Part shown: piece after piece, positions 33,465 to 42,484 of the stretch | How the letters are laid out: each line of letters begins with the position of its first letter | Position numbering within the stretch: the first letter of the stretch is position 1 | NCBI RefSeq assembly: GCF_000020665.1 | Contig: NC_011071.1 | Coordinates: forward strand, 2,346,501 to 2,410,500 | Origin: Stenotrophomonas maltophilia R551-3 | GTDB lineage: Bacteria > Pseudomonadota > Gammaproteobacteria > Xanthomonadales > Xanthomonadaceae | Reading direction: 5' to 3' | Length of the DNA stretch: 64,000 bases | Made by a program: the position numbers and the translations under genes | The notes under the pieces: model-generated | The model's database searches: none | Seen by the model: only the letters and a program-made list of their open reading frames with translations | What the model was told of the DNA's origin: nothing

Positions 33465-33567
33465 CGTGCCCTCTGCCAGCCATTCCACAGCCCGCGTCGT
33501 CCTGCCCCTGCAGGTCACAGACGGCGCCGTGCTGGCCGATCGCACGACCCACCACACGAGAACCGCC

Positions 33568-35745
33568 ATGTCCCTCCCCCTGCGAACCCTGCCCCTCCCA
33601 CGCCGCTCGGCGCTGTCCCTGGCCGCCCGTGCAGCGTTGCTGCCCACCCTGTTGATCGCCATCGCCGCGCACGCCAACGATGCACCCGATGGCGCCCGCC
33701 AGTTGCCCACAGTGAACGTGCGCGCCGACAAGACCACGCCTACCGATGCCTACGCCGGTGGCCAAGTGGCCCGCGGCAGCCGCGTCGGCCTGCTCGGCGA
33801 GCTCGACTTCATGGACACGCCGTTCAACACCACCCGCTACACCGCCGACTTCATCGACAACATCCAGGCGCCGGACCTGGTGCGGGTCATCGCACTGACC
33901 GACCCCAGCGTCTACAACAGTGGCTCCAGCGGTGGCATCACCGACTACTTCAACATCCGCGGTTTCGGTGTCGCCTCGTCGGATATCGGCTTTGGTGGCC
34001 TGTACGGGCTGATCCCCTACTACCGCGTCACTCCCGAACTGGCCGAGAGCATCGAGGTGCTGAAGGGCCCGTCCGCGCTGCTCAACGGCATGCCGCCCGG
34101 TGGCTCGGTGGGCGGTGCGGTGAACGTGGTGCCCAAGCGTGCCGGCGACACGCCGCTGACCCGCTTCACCGCCAGCTACGGCAGCGACGCGCAGTGGGGC
34201 GGTCACCTGGATGTCGGCCGCCGCTTCGGCGCGGACAAGCAGTTCGGCGTGCGCCTCAATGCCGTGCACCGCGACGGCGACACCGCCACCGACCACCAGC
34301 AGCACAAGACGCAGCTCGCATCGCTCGGCCTGGACTGGCGTGGTGAGCGCTCGCAGGTGTCGCTGGACCTGTTCAGCAGCCGCGACCATGTGGATGGCCT
34401 CAACCGTGGCGTCTCGCTGGCGCCCGGCCTGGCCGTGCCCCGCCCGCCGAAAGCCAGCACCCTGTTTGCACCGGACTGGACCTTCAGCACCGTCAAGGAC
34501 CAGGCCGCCGCACTGCGCTGGTCGTTCGACATCAATGACTACCTGCAGGCGCATGCCAGCTACGGCCACGGCCATACCGATTTCGACTCCATCGCCAGTG
34601 CCACCACGCTGATCACCAACACCGCCGGCGACTTCCGCAACAACTTCGCCCACCAACGCTTCATCTACAGCAAGGACACCGTCGAAGCCGGATTGTCGGC
34701 GCGTTTCCGCACCGGCGCGGTCGATCACGCGCTGGCCATCAGTGCAGCCTGGTACCAGCACGACCAGAAGTTCGGCTTCAAGCGCAACCTGCTGGCCCGC
34801 GATTGGGTAACCAATATCTACAACCCGCAGTGGGGCCCTGCCATCGACCGCAGCTTCAGTGATGCGTCGCTGCCGAAGACCGCGGAAGTGCGCACCACCA
34901 GCTTCGGCATCGCCGATACGCTGTCCTTCATCGATGATCGTGTGCAGCTGACCCTGGGCATCCGTCACCAGACCGTGCTCAGCGATACCTTCGATGGCGG
35001 CACAGGCAAGCGCACCGCACGCTACGACGCCAGCGCCAACACCCCGGCCGGTGCACTGCTGTTCAAGGCCAGCGACCGCCTGTCACTGTATGCCAATTAC
35101 ATCGAAGGCCTGAGCCAGGGCAGCACCGCCCCGGCAACCGCCGCCAACGCGGGCGACGTGTTCCCGCCGTTCAAGACCCGCCAGCGCGAGGCCGGTGCCA
35201 AGTTCGACTTCGGCCGCTTGGCCAGCGCATTGAGCGTGTACGAGATCGAAAAGCCCAGCTCCTATACCGACCCGACCACCAATGTGTTCTCGTTCGGCGG
35301 CCAGCAACGTAACCGGGGCGTGGAATGGACCGTGTTCGGCCAGGCCACCGAACAGCTGCGCCTGCTCGGTGGCATCGGCTGGCTGCAGCCGAAGCTGACC
35401 CGTACCCAGGGCGGCATCAACGAAGGCCGGTTGGCGACGGCCACACCGCAATGGCAGGGCAAGCTGGGCGTGGAATGGGATGTGCCGACCGTGGCCGGCC
35501 TCACCCTCACCGGCAATGCGGTCAGCCTGTCCAAGGGCTACATCACTGCTGACAACAGCCAGTGGGTGGCGGGCCGCACCGTGTTCGATCTCGGTGCCCG
35601 CTATGCGACGCAAGCGGCCGGCCATCCGCTGGTGCTGCGCGCCACCGTGCAGAACGTGACCAACAAAGCGTACTGGGCGGGCAGCCTCGGCTCCGGGCTG
35701 GGCACGCCGCGCACCGCCCTGCTGTCGGCCACCGTCGATTTCTGA
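33568..35745 (+). CDS. TonB-dependent siderophore receptor (FhuE/FpvA type)
   Basis: The receptor has 725 residues. A signal peptide (LLPTLLIAIAAHA) precedes LPTVNVRADK. The plug has SIEVLKGPSALLNGMPPGGS with VNVVPKRAGD, typical of hydroxamate siderophore receptors. The barrel ends TALLSATVDF. No STN domain is present, so control is not by FecI-type signalling. It is strongly similar in layout and sequence to the receptor at 40171-42417. The start at 33568 follows a region without an obvious ribosome-binding site. Confidence 0.88.
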   Translation: MSLPLRTLPLPRRSALSLAARAALLPTLLIAIAAHANDAPDGARQLPTVNVRADKTTPTDAYAGGQVARGSRVGLLGELDFMDTPFNTTRYTADFIDNIQAPDLVRVIALTDPSVYNSGSSGGITDYFNIRGFGVASSDIGFGGLYGLIPYYRVTPELAESIEVLKGPSALLNGMPPGGSVGGAVNVVPKRAGDTPLTRFTASYGSDAQWGGHLDVGRRFGADKQFGVRLNAVHRDGDTATDHQQHKTQLASLGLDWRGERSQVSLDLFSSRDHVDGLNRGVSLAPGLAVPRPPKASTLFAPDWTFSTVKDQAAALRWSFDINDYLQAHASYGHGHTDFDSIASATTLITNTAGDFRNNFAHQRFIYSKDTVEAGLSARFRTGAVDHALAISAAWYQHDQKFGFKRNLLARDWVTNIYNPQWGPAIDRSFSDASLPKTAEVRTTSFGIADTLSFIDDRVQLTLGIRHQTVLSDTFDGGTGKRTARYDASANTPAGALLFKASDRLSLYANYIEGLSQGSTAPATAANAGDVFPPFKTRQREAGAKFDFGRLASALSVYEIEKPSSYTDPTTNVFSFGGQQRNRGVEWTVFGQATEQLRLLGGIGWLQPKLTRTQGGINEGRLATATPQWQGKLGVEWDVPTVAGLTLTGNAVSLSKGYITADNSQWVAGRTVFDLGARYATQAAGHPLVLRATVQNVTNKAYWAGSLGSGLGTPRTALLSATVDF

Positions 35746-35797
35746 TGCCTGATGCACGGGCGCTACGCCATCGCGCGTGGCGCCCCGGAGAACTGAT

Positions 35798-36097
35798 GTG
35801 AGCGTTTCCCGTACCACCGCCGTGCTGGCCTGGCTGCCGCTGGTCTCACGCATCCTCGCCGCGCTGTTCGGCGGCTATGTGCTGGCCGCGCTGTGCAGCA
35901 TCGCCGCACTGGCGCTGCCCATCGATGGCCGCCAGGCCGTGTTCACCGGCATGCTGGCCAGCTTCCTGCTGTACGCCGGCGCCGTGGTCTGGGTGTTCGC
36001 GGTGCGTTCGGCCTGGCGCGCATGGCTGGGCCTGCTCATCGCCGCGTTGCCCCTGTGGTTGATCGCACAGACGGTCGGCAACGGAGGTGGTGCATGA
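35798..36097 (+). CDS. DUF3649-type small membrane protein
   Basis: The product has 99 residues from a GTG start after CCGGAG. It has three hydrophobic helices (AALFGGYVLAALCSIAALAL, FTGMLASFLLYAGAVVWVFA, AWLGLLIAALPLWLIA). DUF3649, PepSY and DUF3325 genes commonly follow siderophore receptors in this order. It overlaps the PepSY gene by 4 bp. Confidence 0.72.
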   Translation: MSVSRTTAVLAWLPLVSRILAALFGGYVLAALCSIAALALPIDGRQAVFTGMLASFLLYAGAVVWVFAVRSAWRAWLGLLIAALPLWLIAQTVGNGGGA

Positions 36098-37704
36098 GCA
36101 AGGTCGATCGCACTCCGAAGCCACGCGGCATCCGCCAGACCATGTCCGACCTGCATATCTGGGTGGGGCTGCTGGCCGGATGGATCCTGTACGCGATGTT
36201 CCTCACCGGCACCGCCAGCTACTTCCGCGACGAGCTCTCGCGCTACACCCGCCCGGAAATCGCCACACCGTCCGTGTTGCCGGACGCCGCTGTGGTTGCG
36301 CAGCGTACCGTCACGGCGATCATGGCCGACACGCCTGCGGCCAGCCAGATCAACCTCAGCCTGCCGAGCACGCGCATGCCGTGGGTGTCGGCGATGTGGG
36401 CCAGCCCGGGCGGGCGTGGCCGGCATGGCTTCGACTCGGGCCTGTTCGACGCCAGCACCGGTGCACCGCTGCAGGCACGTGACACCGGCGGCGGCGACTT
36501 CTTCTATGCCTTCCACTTCAACCTGCACTACATGCCGGCGATGTGGGGCCGCTGGATCGTCGGCCTGTGCGCGATGTTCATGCTGGTCGCCATCGTCAGC
36601 GGCGTAATCACCCACAAGAAGATCTTCGCCGACTTCTTCACTTTCCGCTGGGGCAAGGGCCAGCGCTCTTGGCTGGATGGACACGCGGCGCTGTCGGTAC
36701 TCGGCCTGCCGTTCCACTTCATGATCACCTGGAGCGGCCTGGTGATGCTGGCGGTGCTGTACATGCCGTGGGGCCTGGCAAAACTGCCGGACAAGCGCCA
36801 GCAGGCCGAAGTGGTCAGCGAGATGCGCCTGTTCCTGCCACCGCAGAAGGCCGCGGGCCAGCCTGCCCCGCTCACCGATGTCGGCGCACTGGTGCAACAG
36901 GCCGAGCAGCGCTGGGGAACCGGATCGGTGGGCAGCGTGCAGGTGCAGAACCCCGGCGACCAGAACGCACGCGTGGCCGTGGTGCGTGCGCAGTCCAGCC
37001 GTGTTTCGACAACACCGAACTATCTGCTGTTCGACGGCAGCGGCGGGCAGTTGCTGCAGGTCAAGGAGCACTCGGGCGTCGCCGCCGATACCCAGGGCGT
37101 GCTGTATGGCCTGCACCTGGGCCGCTTCGCCGATGCCGCCCTGCGCTGGCTGTACTTCATCGTCAGCCTGGCCGGCACTGCCATGGTCGGCACTGGGTTG
37201 GTGCTGTGGACGGTGAAGCGCCGTGCGCAGCTGCCCGATCCGCAGCGACCCTACTTCGGCTTCCGTCTGGTCGAGCGGCTCAACATCGCCACCGTCGCCG
37301 GCCTGTCGGTGGCGATGACCGCCTACCTGTGGGCTAACCGCCTGCTACCGACTGCCATGGACGGGCGCGCAGCGTGGGAGGTGCATGTGTTCTTCCTGGT
37401 CTGGGCGGGCATGTTCGTGCATGCCACGCTGCGTACACCCAAGCGAGCGTGGATCGAACAGTTCCTGCTGGCGGCGTTGCTGCTGGCACTGCTGCCGGTG
37501 CTGACCGCTATGACCACACCGCATCCGCTGTGGCGCACGCTGGCCGCAGGCGATTGGGCGTTTGCCGGGACCGACCTGACCCTGCTGACATTGGCCGCCC
37601 TGCACACGCTGCTGGCCTGGCGCACCTGGCGGCATGCACCGAAGGTGAAGCGCACACGGCCGTCTGCAGCCTCACGCAATGCGGTTTCCGAGGCCAGCGC
37701 ATGA
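36094..37704 (+). CDS. PepSY-associated transmembrane protein (putative periplasmic iron reductase)
   Basis: The protein has 536 residues. Its four main hydrophobic helices carry conserved His residues (DLHIWVGLLAGWILYAMFLT; HFNLHYMPAMWG; HFMITWSGLVML). A periplasmic PepSY-type stretch and further C-terminal helices follow. Family members linked to siderophore receptors (FoxB/PiuB type) are thought to reduce ferric siderophores using haem bound by the helix histidines. It is translationally coupled on both sides. Confidence 0.8.
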   Translation: MSKVDRTPKPRGIRQTMSDLHIWVGLLAGWILYAMFLTGTASYFRDELSRYTRPEIATPSVLPDAAVVAQRTVTAIMADTPAASQINLSLPSTRMPWVSAMWASPGGRGRHGFDSGLFDASTGAPLQARDTGGGDFFYAFHFNLHYMPAMWGRWIVGLCAMFMLVAIVSGVITHKKIFADFFTFRWGKGQRSWLDGHAALSVLGLPFHFMITWSGLVMLAVLYMPWGLAKLPDKRQQAEVVSEMRLFLPPQKAAGQPAPLTDVGALVQQAEQRWGTGSVGSVQVQNPGDQNARVAVVRAQSSRVSTTPNYLLFDGSGGQLLQVKEHSGVAADTQGVLYGLHLGRFADAALRWLYFIVSLAGTAMVGTGLVLWTVKRRAQLPDPQRPYFGFRLVERLNIATVAGLSVAMTAYLWANRLLPTAMDGRAAWEVHVFFLVWAGMFVHATLRTPKRAWIEQFLLAALLLALLPVLTAMTTPHPLWRTLAAGDWAFAGTDLTLLTLAALHTLLAWRTWRHAPKVKRTRPSAASRNAVSEASA

Positions 37705-37979
37705 TCCACGTCATTCTGTTTGCGTTGTCGCTGGCCGCGTTCGCCTGCCTGGCACTGGCGATGGAGCGCCATCAGCGGGACGTATTGCGGCGTGTGTTGA
37801 GCGCGCAGGCGACCGAGAAGCTGCGCGCGGTCGGCTGGGCGCTGCTGGTGTTCAGTGCGGTGTTCGCCATGCGCGGGCTGGGGGTGGGTTCTGGTCTGGC
37901 CGCGTTGTCCGGGCACACCAGCGTGGCCGCAGGTGTGGTGGTGGTGGCGATGGTGGCGCAAGGGCGGCGGGATCGGTAG
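37701..37979 (+). CDS. DUF3325-type small membrane protein
   Basis: The product has 92 residues with three helices (VILFALSLAAFACLALAMER, LRAVGWALLVFSAVFAMRGL, VAAGVVVVAMVAQG). It starts inside the PepSY stop codon (ATGA) and ends at the edge of a SMAG array. Its function is unknown, but it regularly accompanies PepSY iron-reductase genes. Confidence 0.7.
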   Translation: MIHVILFALSLAAFACLALAMERHQRDVLRRVLSAQATEKLRAVGWALLVFSAVFAMRGLGVGSGLAALSGHTSVAAGVVVVAMVAQGRRDR

Positions 37980-38118
37980 CTGCCCACCTTTGTGGGCACC
38001 GGTGAAAGCGGCGCCAACCAAGGTTGGCGACTACCGGGCCTGCGCGGCGCTGCTTTGGTAGCTGCCCACCTTGGTGGGCACCGATGGAAGCCAGCGCCAA
38101 CCAAGGTTGGCGACTACC
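37975..38118. repeat. Two tandem SMAG repeat pairs
   Basis: Two units of about 61 bp (37975-38036 and 38057-38118) each pair GTAGCTGCCCACCTTGGTGG with CCAACCAAGGTTGGCGACTA. They occupy the gap between convergent genes. The stop codon of the DUF3325 gene is the TAG of the first GTAG. Confidence 0.8.
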
Positions 38119-38150
38119 TGGACCTACAGGCACCCATGCGCCGCTCGGCT

Positions 38151-39239
38151 CTACAGAAAAGAGGCCATGCGCTGCAGTTCGTCTTCAAGCGCGCCACGAA
38201 ACACCTTGTCGCGGGCCAGTGACTTGCCGGCGTAGCCCACGCTGGACGCCAGTTCACCGTCGCGCACACTGAGATTGGCCCAGCCCACCACCTGGTCGTG
38301 CCACAGCATCGGCAACGCGTAGTAGCCGTATTGGCGCTTCGGCGCCGGCGTATACGCCTCGAACTTGTAGACCCAGTCCCACAGCAGCTCGAAGCGACGG
38401 CGGTCCCACACCACCGGGTCGAACGGGGCCAGCAGGCGTACCTGGTCGTCCGGCGCATGCCGGCGCGAGCGCGGATTCTCGTCGGCAGGCCAGTACCAGG
38501 TGGTGCCGTCCAGCGTGCAGCTGGCCAGCTGTTGCTTGGCCAGCTTCAACGCCTGCCGGGTCTGCTCGGCCAGATGTGGTGCGCCGTAGCCCAGCAGGCG
38601 TACCAGGTAGGTCAGGCTGGCCGATGGCAGCGGCGCGTACTTGCGCACCACCAGGTCGATCAAGGCGGCCGCGCGTTCAATCTGCGCCTGCGCGCTGGCA
38701 TCGGCTTCTACGTGGTCGGCCACGGCGTAGATGCGGGTGCCGCTGTCGCGCCGCTCCACGCGCAGCAGGCCACGGTAATGCATGCCATCCAGCAGGTGCG
38801 TGCTGGCATTGCTGGTGCCGCCCCAGTAGTTGGTCACTCGCCCATGCGCGAACGCTTGGTCAACCTCGCGTGGATGCACGCTGCCGCGCTCGCGAACAAA
38901 GGCCAGCACATCCGCCGCACGGCGCTGGGTCTCGGCATCCCACGCACGCTTGGAAACGCGCGGGTGCATCAACGCCAGATGTTCGCGTGGCAGGAAGCCG
39001 TAGTTCACCAGGCAATCCTCTTCCACCGGCAGGCGCGCATAACGCCGCTCCAGATCACCGGCGCGGTAGTCCTTCACCCGGTGGCGCAGGGTCAGGTCCT
39101 GCGCGCGTGCCGGCGCGCGGATCGGGTCGGCCTGCACGAAGCCCAGCCGACGGATCGCGGTCAGCAGCGAGGTGGGTTTGAACAGCGTGCGCGCCACCGC
39201 GTGGCGGCGCAGATCATCGAGGGTGGGCGTGGCAGGCAT
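38151..39239 (-). CDS. Winged-helix DNA glycosylase of the YcaQ/AlkX family
   Basis: The protein has 362 residues. It has the tandem winged-helix layout of the HTH_42 (COG3214) family: TSLLTAIRRLGFVQADPIRA near the N-terminus, NYWGGTSNASTHLLDGMHYR, and LAPFDPVVWDRRRFELLWDW near the C-terminus. The QAD tripeptide fits the QxD-type catalytic motif reported for YcaQ, which unhooks DNA interstrand cross-links. The ATG at 39239 was chosen because upstream sequence belongs to a SMAG repeat. Confidence 0.78.
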   Translation of the reverse strand: MPATPTLDDLRRHAVARTLFKPTSLLTAIRRLGFVQADPIRAPARAQDLTLRHRVKDYRAGDLERRYARLPVEEDCLVNYGFLPREHLALMHPRVSKRAWDAETQRRAADVLAFVRERGSVHPREVDQAFAHGRVTNYWGGTSNASTHLLDGMHYRGLLRVERRDSGTRIYAVADHVEADASAQAQIERAAALIDLVVRKYAPLPSASLTYLVRLLGYGAPHLAEQTRQALKLAKQQLASCTLDGTTWYWPADENPRSRRHAPDDQVRLLAPFDPVVWDRRRFELLWDWVYKFEAYTPAPKRQYGYYALPMLWHDQVVGWANLSVRDGELASSVGYAGKSLARDKVFRGALEDELQRMASFL

Positions 39240-39248
39240 GGCCGCATT

Positions 39249-39321
39249 GTAGATCCACGCCATGCATGGATGGGGCCGTGGCGAACCGTGCAACGACATC
39301 CACGCATGGCGTGGATCTACC
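39249..39321. repeat. SMAG repeat pair (GTAGATCCACGCC type)
   Basis: GTAGATCCACGCCATGCATG at the left faces CACGCATGGCGTGGATCTAC at the right. The right edge overlaps the stop codon of the tetR gene. Confidence 0.8.
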
Positions 39322-39931
39322 GAAGCTCCAACACCTCCAGCGAACCGATCACCAGCGCACGCATGCCCTGCTTGAACTCGGTGATCACTTCCTCGTCCTG
39401 CACGCGGCGGCCGGTCAACACTTCGGTCTCGTCATCCACCAGCCCGTAGACCGTATCCGCACCGGCAATGCAGTAGAACGCGACCGTGGCCAGCAGCCAG
39501 CGTGCCTTGTCCAGCGGCAGGTCGAACACCTCGGCCACATGCGCCTGGTGCGACGCGATCTTCTCCAGCATCGGCGTGGTCGCCACCGAACGGCGCAGCA
39601 GGTACGGCGGCAATCCCGGGTGCGCTTTCACCACCTCGCACAGTGATTCCACGAACCCCAGCAGATAAGCCTGCAGCCCACCCGGCGCATCGGCCGAGGC
39701 GCGCGGAATCTGCCAGCGCTGGAACACCGTATCGGCCACCAGCCGTTTCAAGGCCTCCAGATTGGCCACGCGCTTGTAGAGCGCGGCCTGGGTCACCGCC
39801 AGCTCGGCGGCCACATTGGCCATGGTCAGGTTCGGCAGGCCCAGCTTGATGCCGATGTCGGCCAGCCGATCGGGGGTGATGGTGGGCGGGCGGCCACGGG
39901 CCGGCGCCGGGATCTCAGGGTGCATGCTCAT
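39317..39931 (-). CDS. TetR-family regulator of the second siderophore-receptor locus
   Basis: The protein has 204 residues from the ATG at 39931 (or 202 from 39925). It contains ARGRPPTITPDRLADIGIKL, the HTH AELAVTQAALYKRVANLEAL and the C-terminal WLLATVAFYCIAGADTVYGL. It is a clear paralogue of the regulator at 31751-32365. It is divergent from a TonB receptor, and the same AATTTAGTTTAA 12-mer lies in the gap. Confidence 0.82.
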   Translation of the reverse strand: MSMHPEIPAPARGRPPTITPDRLADIGIKLGLPNLTMANVAAELAVTQAALYKRVANLEALKRLVADTVFQRWQIPRASADAPGGLQAYLLGFVESLCEVVKAHPGLPPYLLRRSVATTPMLEKIASHQAHVAEVFDLPLDKARWLLATVAFYCIAGADTVYGLVDDETEVLTGRRVQDEEVITEFKQGMRALVIGSLEVLELR

Positions 39932-39978
39932 ACCGTAGCGAGGGTGCCAGCAAAGGGACCCTCTTGTCCGCTTCATAT

Positions 39979-40003
39979 AATTTAGTTTAACTTACTCAAC
40001 TAA
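39979..40003. promoter_or_regulatory. AATTTAGTTTAA putative TetR operator (locus 2)
   Basis: The 12-mer at 39979-39990 matches locus 1 exactly. Here it is part of an inverted repeat, TTAGTT-N10-AACTAA (39982-40003), in the only AT-rich stretch of the gap, 50 bp from the tetR start. Confidence 0.58.
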
Positions 40004-40170
40004 TTTGGAATGCGTGTGGTTCGCAACCCCGCCGCCGTCCGCAATCGAGCCCGTGGCTCACTTCCCGCCAGGTCCCCACCCAGCCGACAACCCTGCGCTG
40101 CGCCCTCCCCCGTGCTTGCCGATGGCAGCGCGCCAGGCGCGTTCGCACCTGCGATTCACAGGAATCTGGC

Positions 40171-42417
40171 ATGACCGTGTACCACCTTCCCTCCCCGCTG
40201 CAGCGCGCAGCTGCTGATCCGACTCGCCCGGTGATGCTCCCGCCGGGCATGGCCCGGCGCTACCAGAGCACCCCCAATGCGCGTAGCGGCCAGACGCAGG
40301 CGCTGGGCATCCGGGTGTCGGCCCTGGCACTGGGCCTGCTGGCCTCATTCGCCGCGCTGGCCGAGTCGACGCCGTCCACCCTGCCCTCGGTGCAGGTGCA
40401 GGAACAGCGCCGGGTGACCGGCGACTATGTCGGCGGACAGGTGGCCTCCGGTGGGCGGGTCGGCCTGCTCGGCGACAAGGATTTCATGGACACGCCGTTC
40501 AGTACCGTCAGCTACACCGAAGCCTTCATCCGCGACCGCCAAGCCAAGGACCTCACCGACGTCATCGCCGCCACCGACCCCACGGTGTTCAGCAACGGCG
40601 TCACCGGTTCATGGAGCGAAAACTACGCGATCCGTGGCTTTGCCTCCAACACCAGCGACACCACCTTCAACGGCCTCAGCGGCATGGCGCCGTACTACCG
40701 CACCTCGCCGGAAATGTTCGAGCGCATCGAGGTATTGAAGGGCCCGTCCGCCCTGCTCAACGGCATGCCGCCGGGCGGCTCGGTTGGTGGCAGCGTCAAC
40801 CTGGTACCCAAGCGTGCCGGTGAGCAGCCGTTGCTGCGGATCAGCGCCAACTTCGCTTCCGACGCGCAGTTCGGCACCCACGTCGATGTGGGCCGCCGGC
40901 TGGGTGCCGACAAGCAGTTCGGCATCCGCTTCAACGGTGCCTACCGTGATGGCGACGGTGCAGTGGGCAAGCAGAGCAAGAAGGTGCAGTTGGGTTCGCT
41001 GGCGCTGGACTGGCGCAGCGAACGTGCGCGACTGTCGGCCGATCTGTACAGCGCCGACGACCGCGTCGATGGCCCGGCCCGTGGTGTCGGCCTGGCACCG
41101 GGCGTGGCAATTCCGCGGCCGCCGCGTGGCGACACGCTGATCAACCCGGATTGGGCCTACGTGGACAGCCAGGACAAGGGCGCGATGCTGCGTGGCGAGC
41201 TGGACATCAACGAACACCTGATGGCCTACCTGGCCTACGGCACCAGCAAGACCGACTACCGCTACAACGGTTCGATCAGCGCGCAGATCCTCAATCCGGC
41301 CGGCGACTTCACTACCGTGATCGGCCAGCTGGCGTTCGACATCAAGAAGCAGTCTGGTGACGCTGGCCTGCGCGGCAGCTTCCGCACCGGCAGCGTCGGC
41401 CACCAATGGGCCGCAAACGTGACCCACTACCAGCACACCCAGAACGACTACGGCCGCCGCAGCGTGCCGGGCTGGGACTGGACCACCAACCTATACGACC
41501 CGGTGTGGGGCCCGGCCGCGCCGTTCGTGGCACCGCATATCTCGCACACAGAGCTACAGCTGGACAGCATCGGCTTCGCCGACACCTTGTCCTCCGCCAA
41601 TGACCGCGTGCAACTGACGCTGGGCGTGCGTCGCCAGCAGGTGGTCAGCGAGACCTTCAACGTGGCCAGCGGTGCGCGCACCTCGCGCTATGACGAAAGC
41701 GCCACCACCCCTGCCGCCGCGTTGCTGGTGAAAGCCACCGATAAGCTTTCGATCTACACCAACTACATCGAAGGCCTCAGCCAGGGCGCCACCGCGCCGA
41801 TGACCGCCGCCAACGCCGGCGATGTGTTCGCACCGTTCCGCACCAAGCAGAAGGAGCTGGGCCTGAAGCTGGACCTGGGCAGCTTCGCACACACCTTCAG
41901 CGTGTACGAGATCAAGCGCCCGAGCAGCTACACCGACCCGGTCACGAATATCTTCTCGTTCGGTGGCGAACAGCGGAACCGTGGCGTGGAATGGGGCTTC
42001 TTCGGCTCACCGCTGGACGGCATGCGCCTGCTGGGTGGCGTGGCCTACGTGCAGCCGAAGCTGACCCGCACGGCCGGTGGCGTGAATGAAGGCCGCATCG
42101 CTACCGCCGTTGCACAGCGCCAGGCGAAGCTGGGCGTTGAATGGGATGTGCCCGCGCTGGAGGGTTTGACCCTGACCGGCAATGCCACCGCGATGTCGAA
42201 GCAGTACATCAGCGCAGACAACCGGCTGTCGGTGCCGGGGCGCACGTTGTTTGATGTGGGTGCGCGCTACAGCACCACCGTAGCGGGTCGACCGCTTGCG
42301 CTGAGAGCCAGCGTGAACAACGTGACCAACAAGGCGTACTGGGGTATGCCGTTGCTTTCCAGCCTGGCGCTGGGTGCACCGAGGACGGTGCTGTTGTCGG
42401 CCACGATGGATTTCTGA
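40171..42417 (+). CDS. TonB-dependent siderophore receptor, paralogue of 33568-35745
   Basis: The longest form has 748 residues from an ATG after AGGAA. The plug has FERIEVLKGPSALLNGMPPG and VNLVPKRAGE, and the barrel ends TVLLSATMDF. The signal peptide core (VSALALGLLASFAALAES) begins only at residue 49. Residues 22-32 (LPPGMARRYQ) are encoded by a SMAG-type repeat half, so an ATG at 40234 or 40249 may be the real start. No reductase module follows it. Confidence 0.86.
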   Translation: MTVYHLPSPLQRAAADPTRPVMLPPGMARRYQSTPNARSGQTQALGIRVSALALGLLASFAALAESTPSTLPSVQVQEQRRVTGDYVGGQVASGGRVGLLGDKDFMDTPFSTVSYTEAFIRDRQAKDLTDVIAATDPTVFSNGVTGSWSENYAIRGFASNTSDTTFNGLSGMAPYYRTSPEMFERIEVLKGPSALLNGMPPGGSVGGSVNLVPKRAGEQPLLRISANFASDAQFGTHVDVGRRLGADKQFGIRFNGAYRDGDGAVGKQSKKVQLGSLALDWRSERARLSADLYSADDRVDGPARGVGLAPGVAIPRPPRGDTLINPDWAYVDSQDKGAMLRGELDINEHLMAYLAYGTSKTDYRYNGSISAQILNPAGDFTTVIGQLAFDIKKQSGDAGLRGSFRTGSVGHQWAANVTHYQHTQNDYGRRSVPGWDWTTNLYDPVWGPAAPFVAPHISHTELQLDSIGFADTLSSANDRVQLTLGVRRQQVVSETFNVASGARTSRYDESATTPAAALLVKATDKLSIYTNYIEGLSQGATAPMTAANAGDVFAPFRTKQKELGLKLDLGSFAHTFSVYEIKRPSSYTDPVTNIFSFGGEQRNRGVEWGFFGSPLDGMRLLGGVAYVQPKLTRTAGGVNEGRIATAVAQRQAKLGVEWDVPALEGLTLTGNATAMSKQYISADNRLSVPGRTLFDVGARYSTTVAGRPLALRASVNNVTNKAYWGMPLLSSLALGAPRTVLLSATMDF

Positions 42418-42443
42418 CGGTTCACGATGACTCCATGACAGTC

Positions 42444-42465
42444 TGGCCCGGCGAACGCCGGGCCA
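42444..42465. terminator. Bidirectional terminator between receptor and lanthipeptide synthetase
   Basis: TGGCCCGGC and GCCGGGCCA form a perfect 9-bp stem with a GAAC loop between two convergent genes. Confidence 0.7.
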
Positions 42466-42484
42466 GCTGCTGGAACCCGGCGCT

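Noticed and set aside
32440..33567. Fur boxes at the siderophore loci
   Set aside because: No convincing GATAATGATAATCATTATC-like sequence was seen; only the TetR-type 12-mer stood out.
32758..34968. 736-codon open frame opposite the siderophore reductase and receptor genes
   Set aside because: The composition is typical of antisense high-GC frames and it spans two recognised genes.
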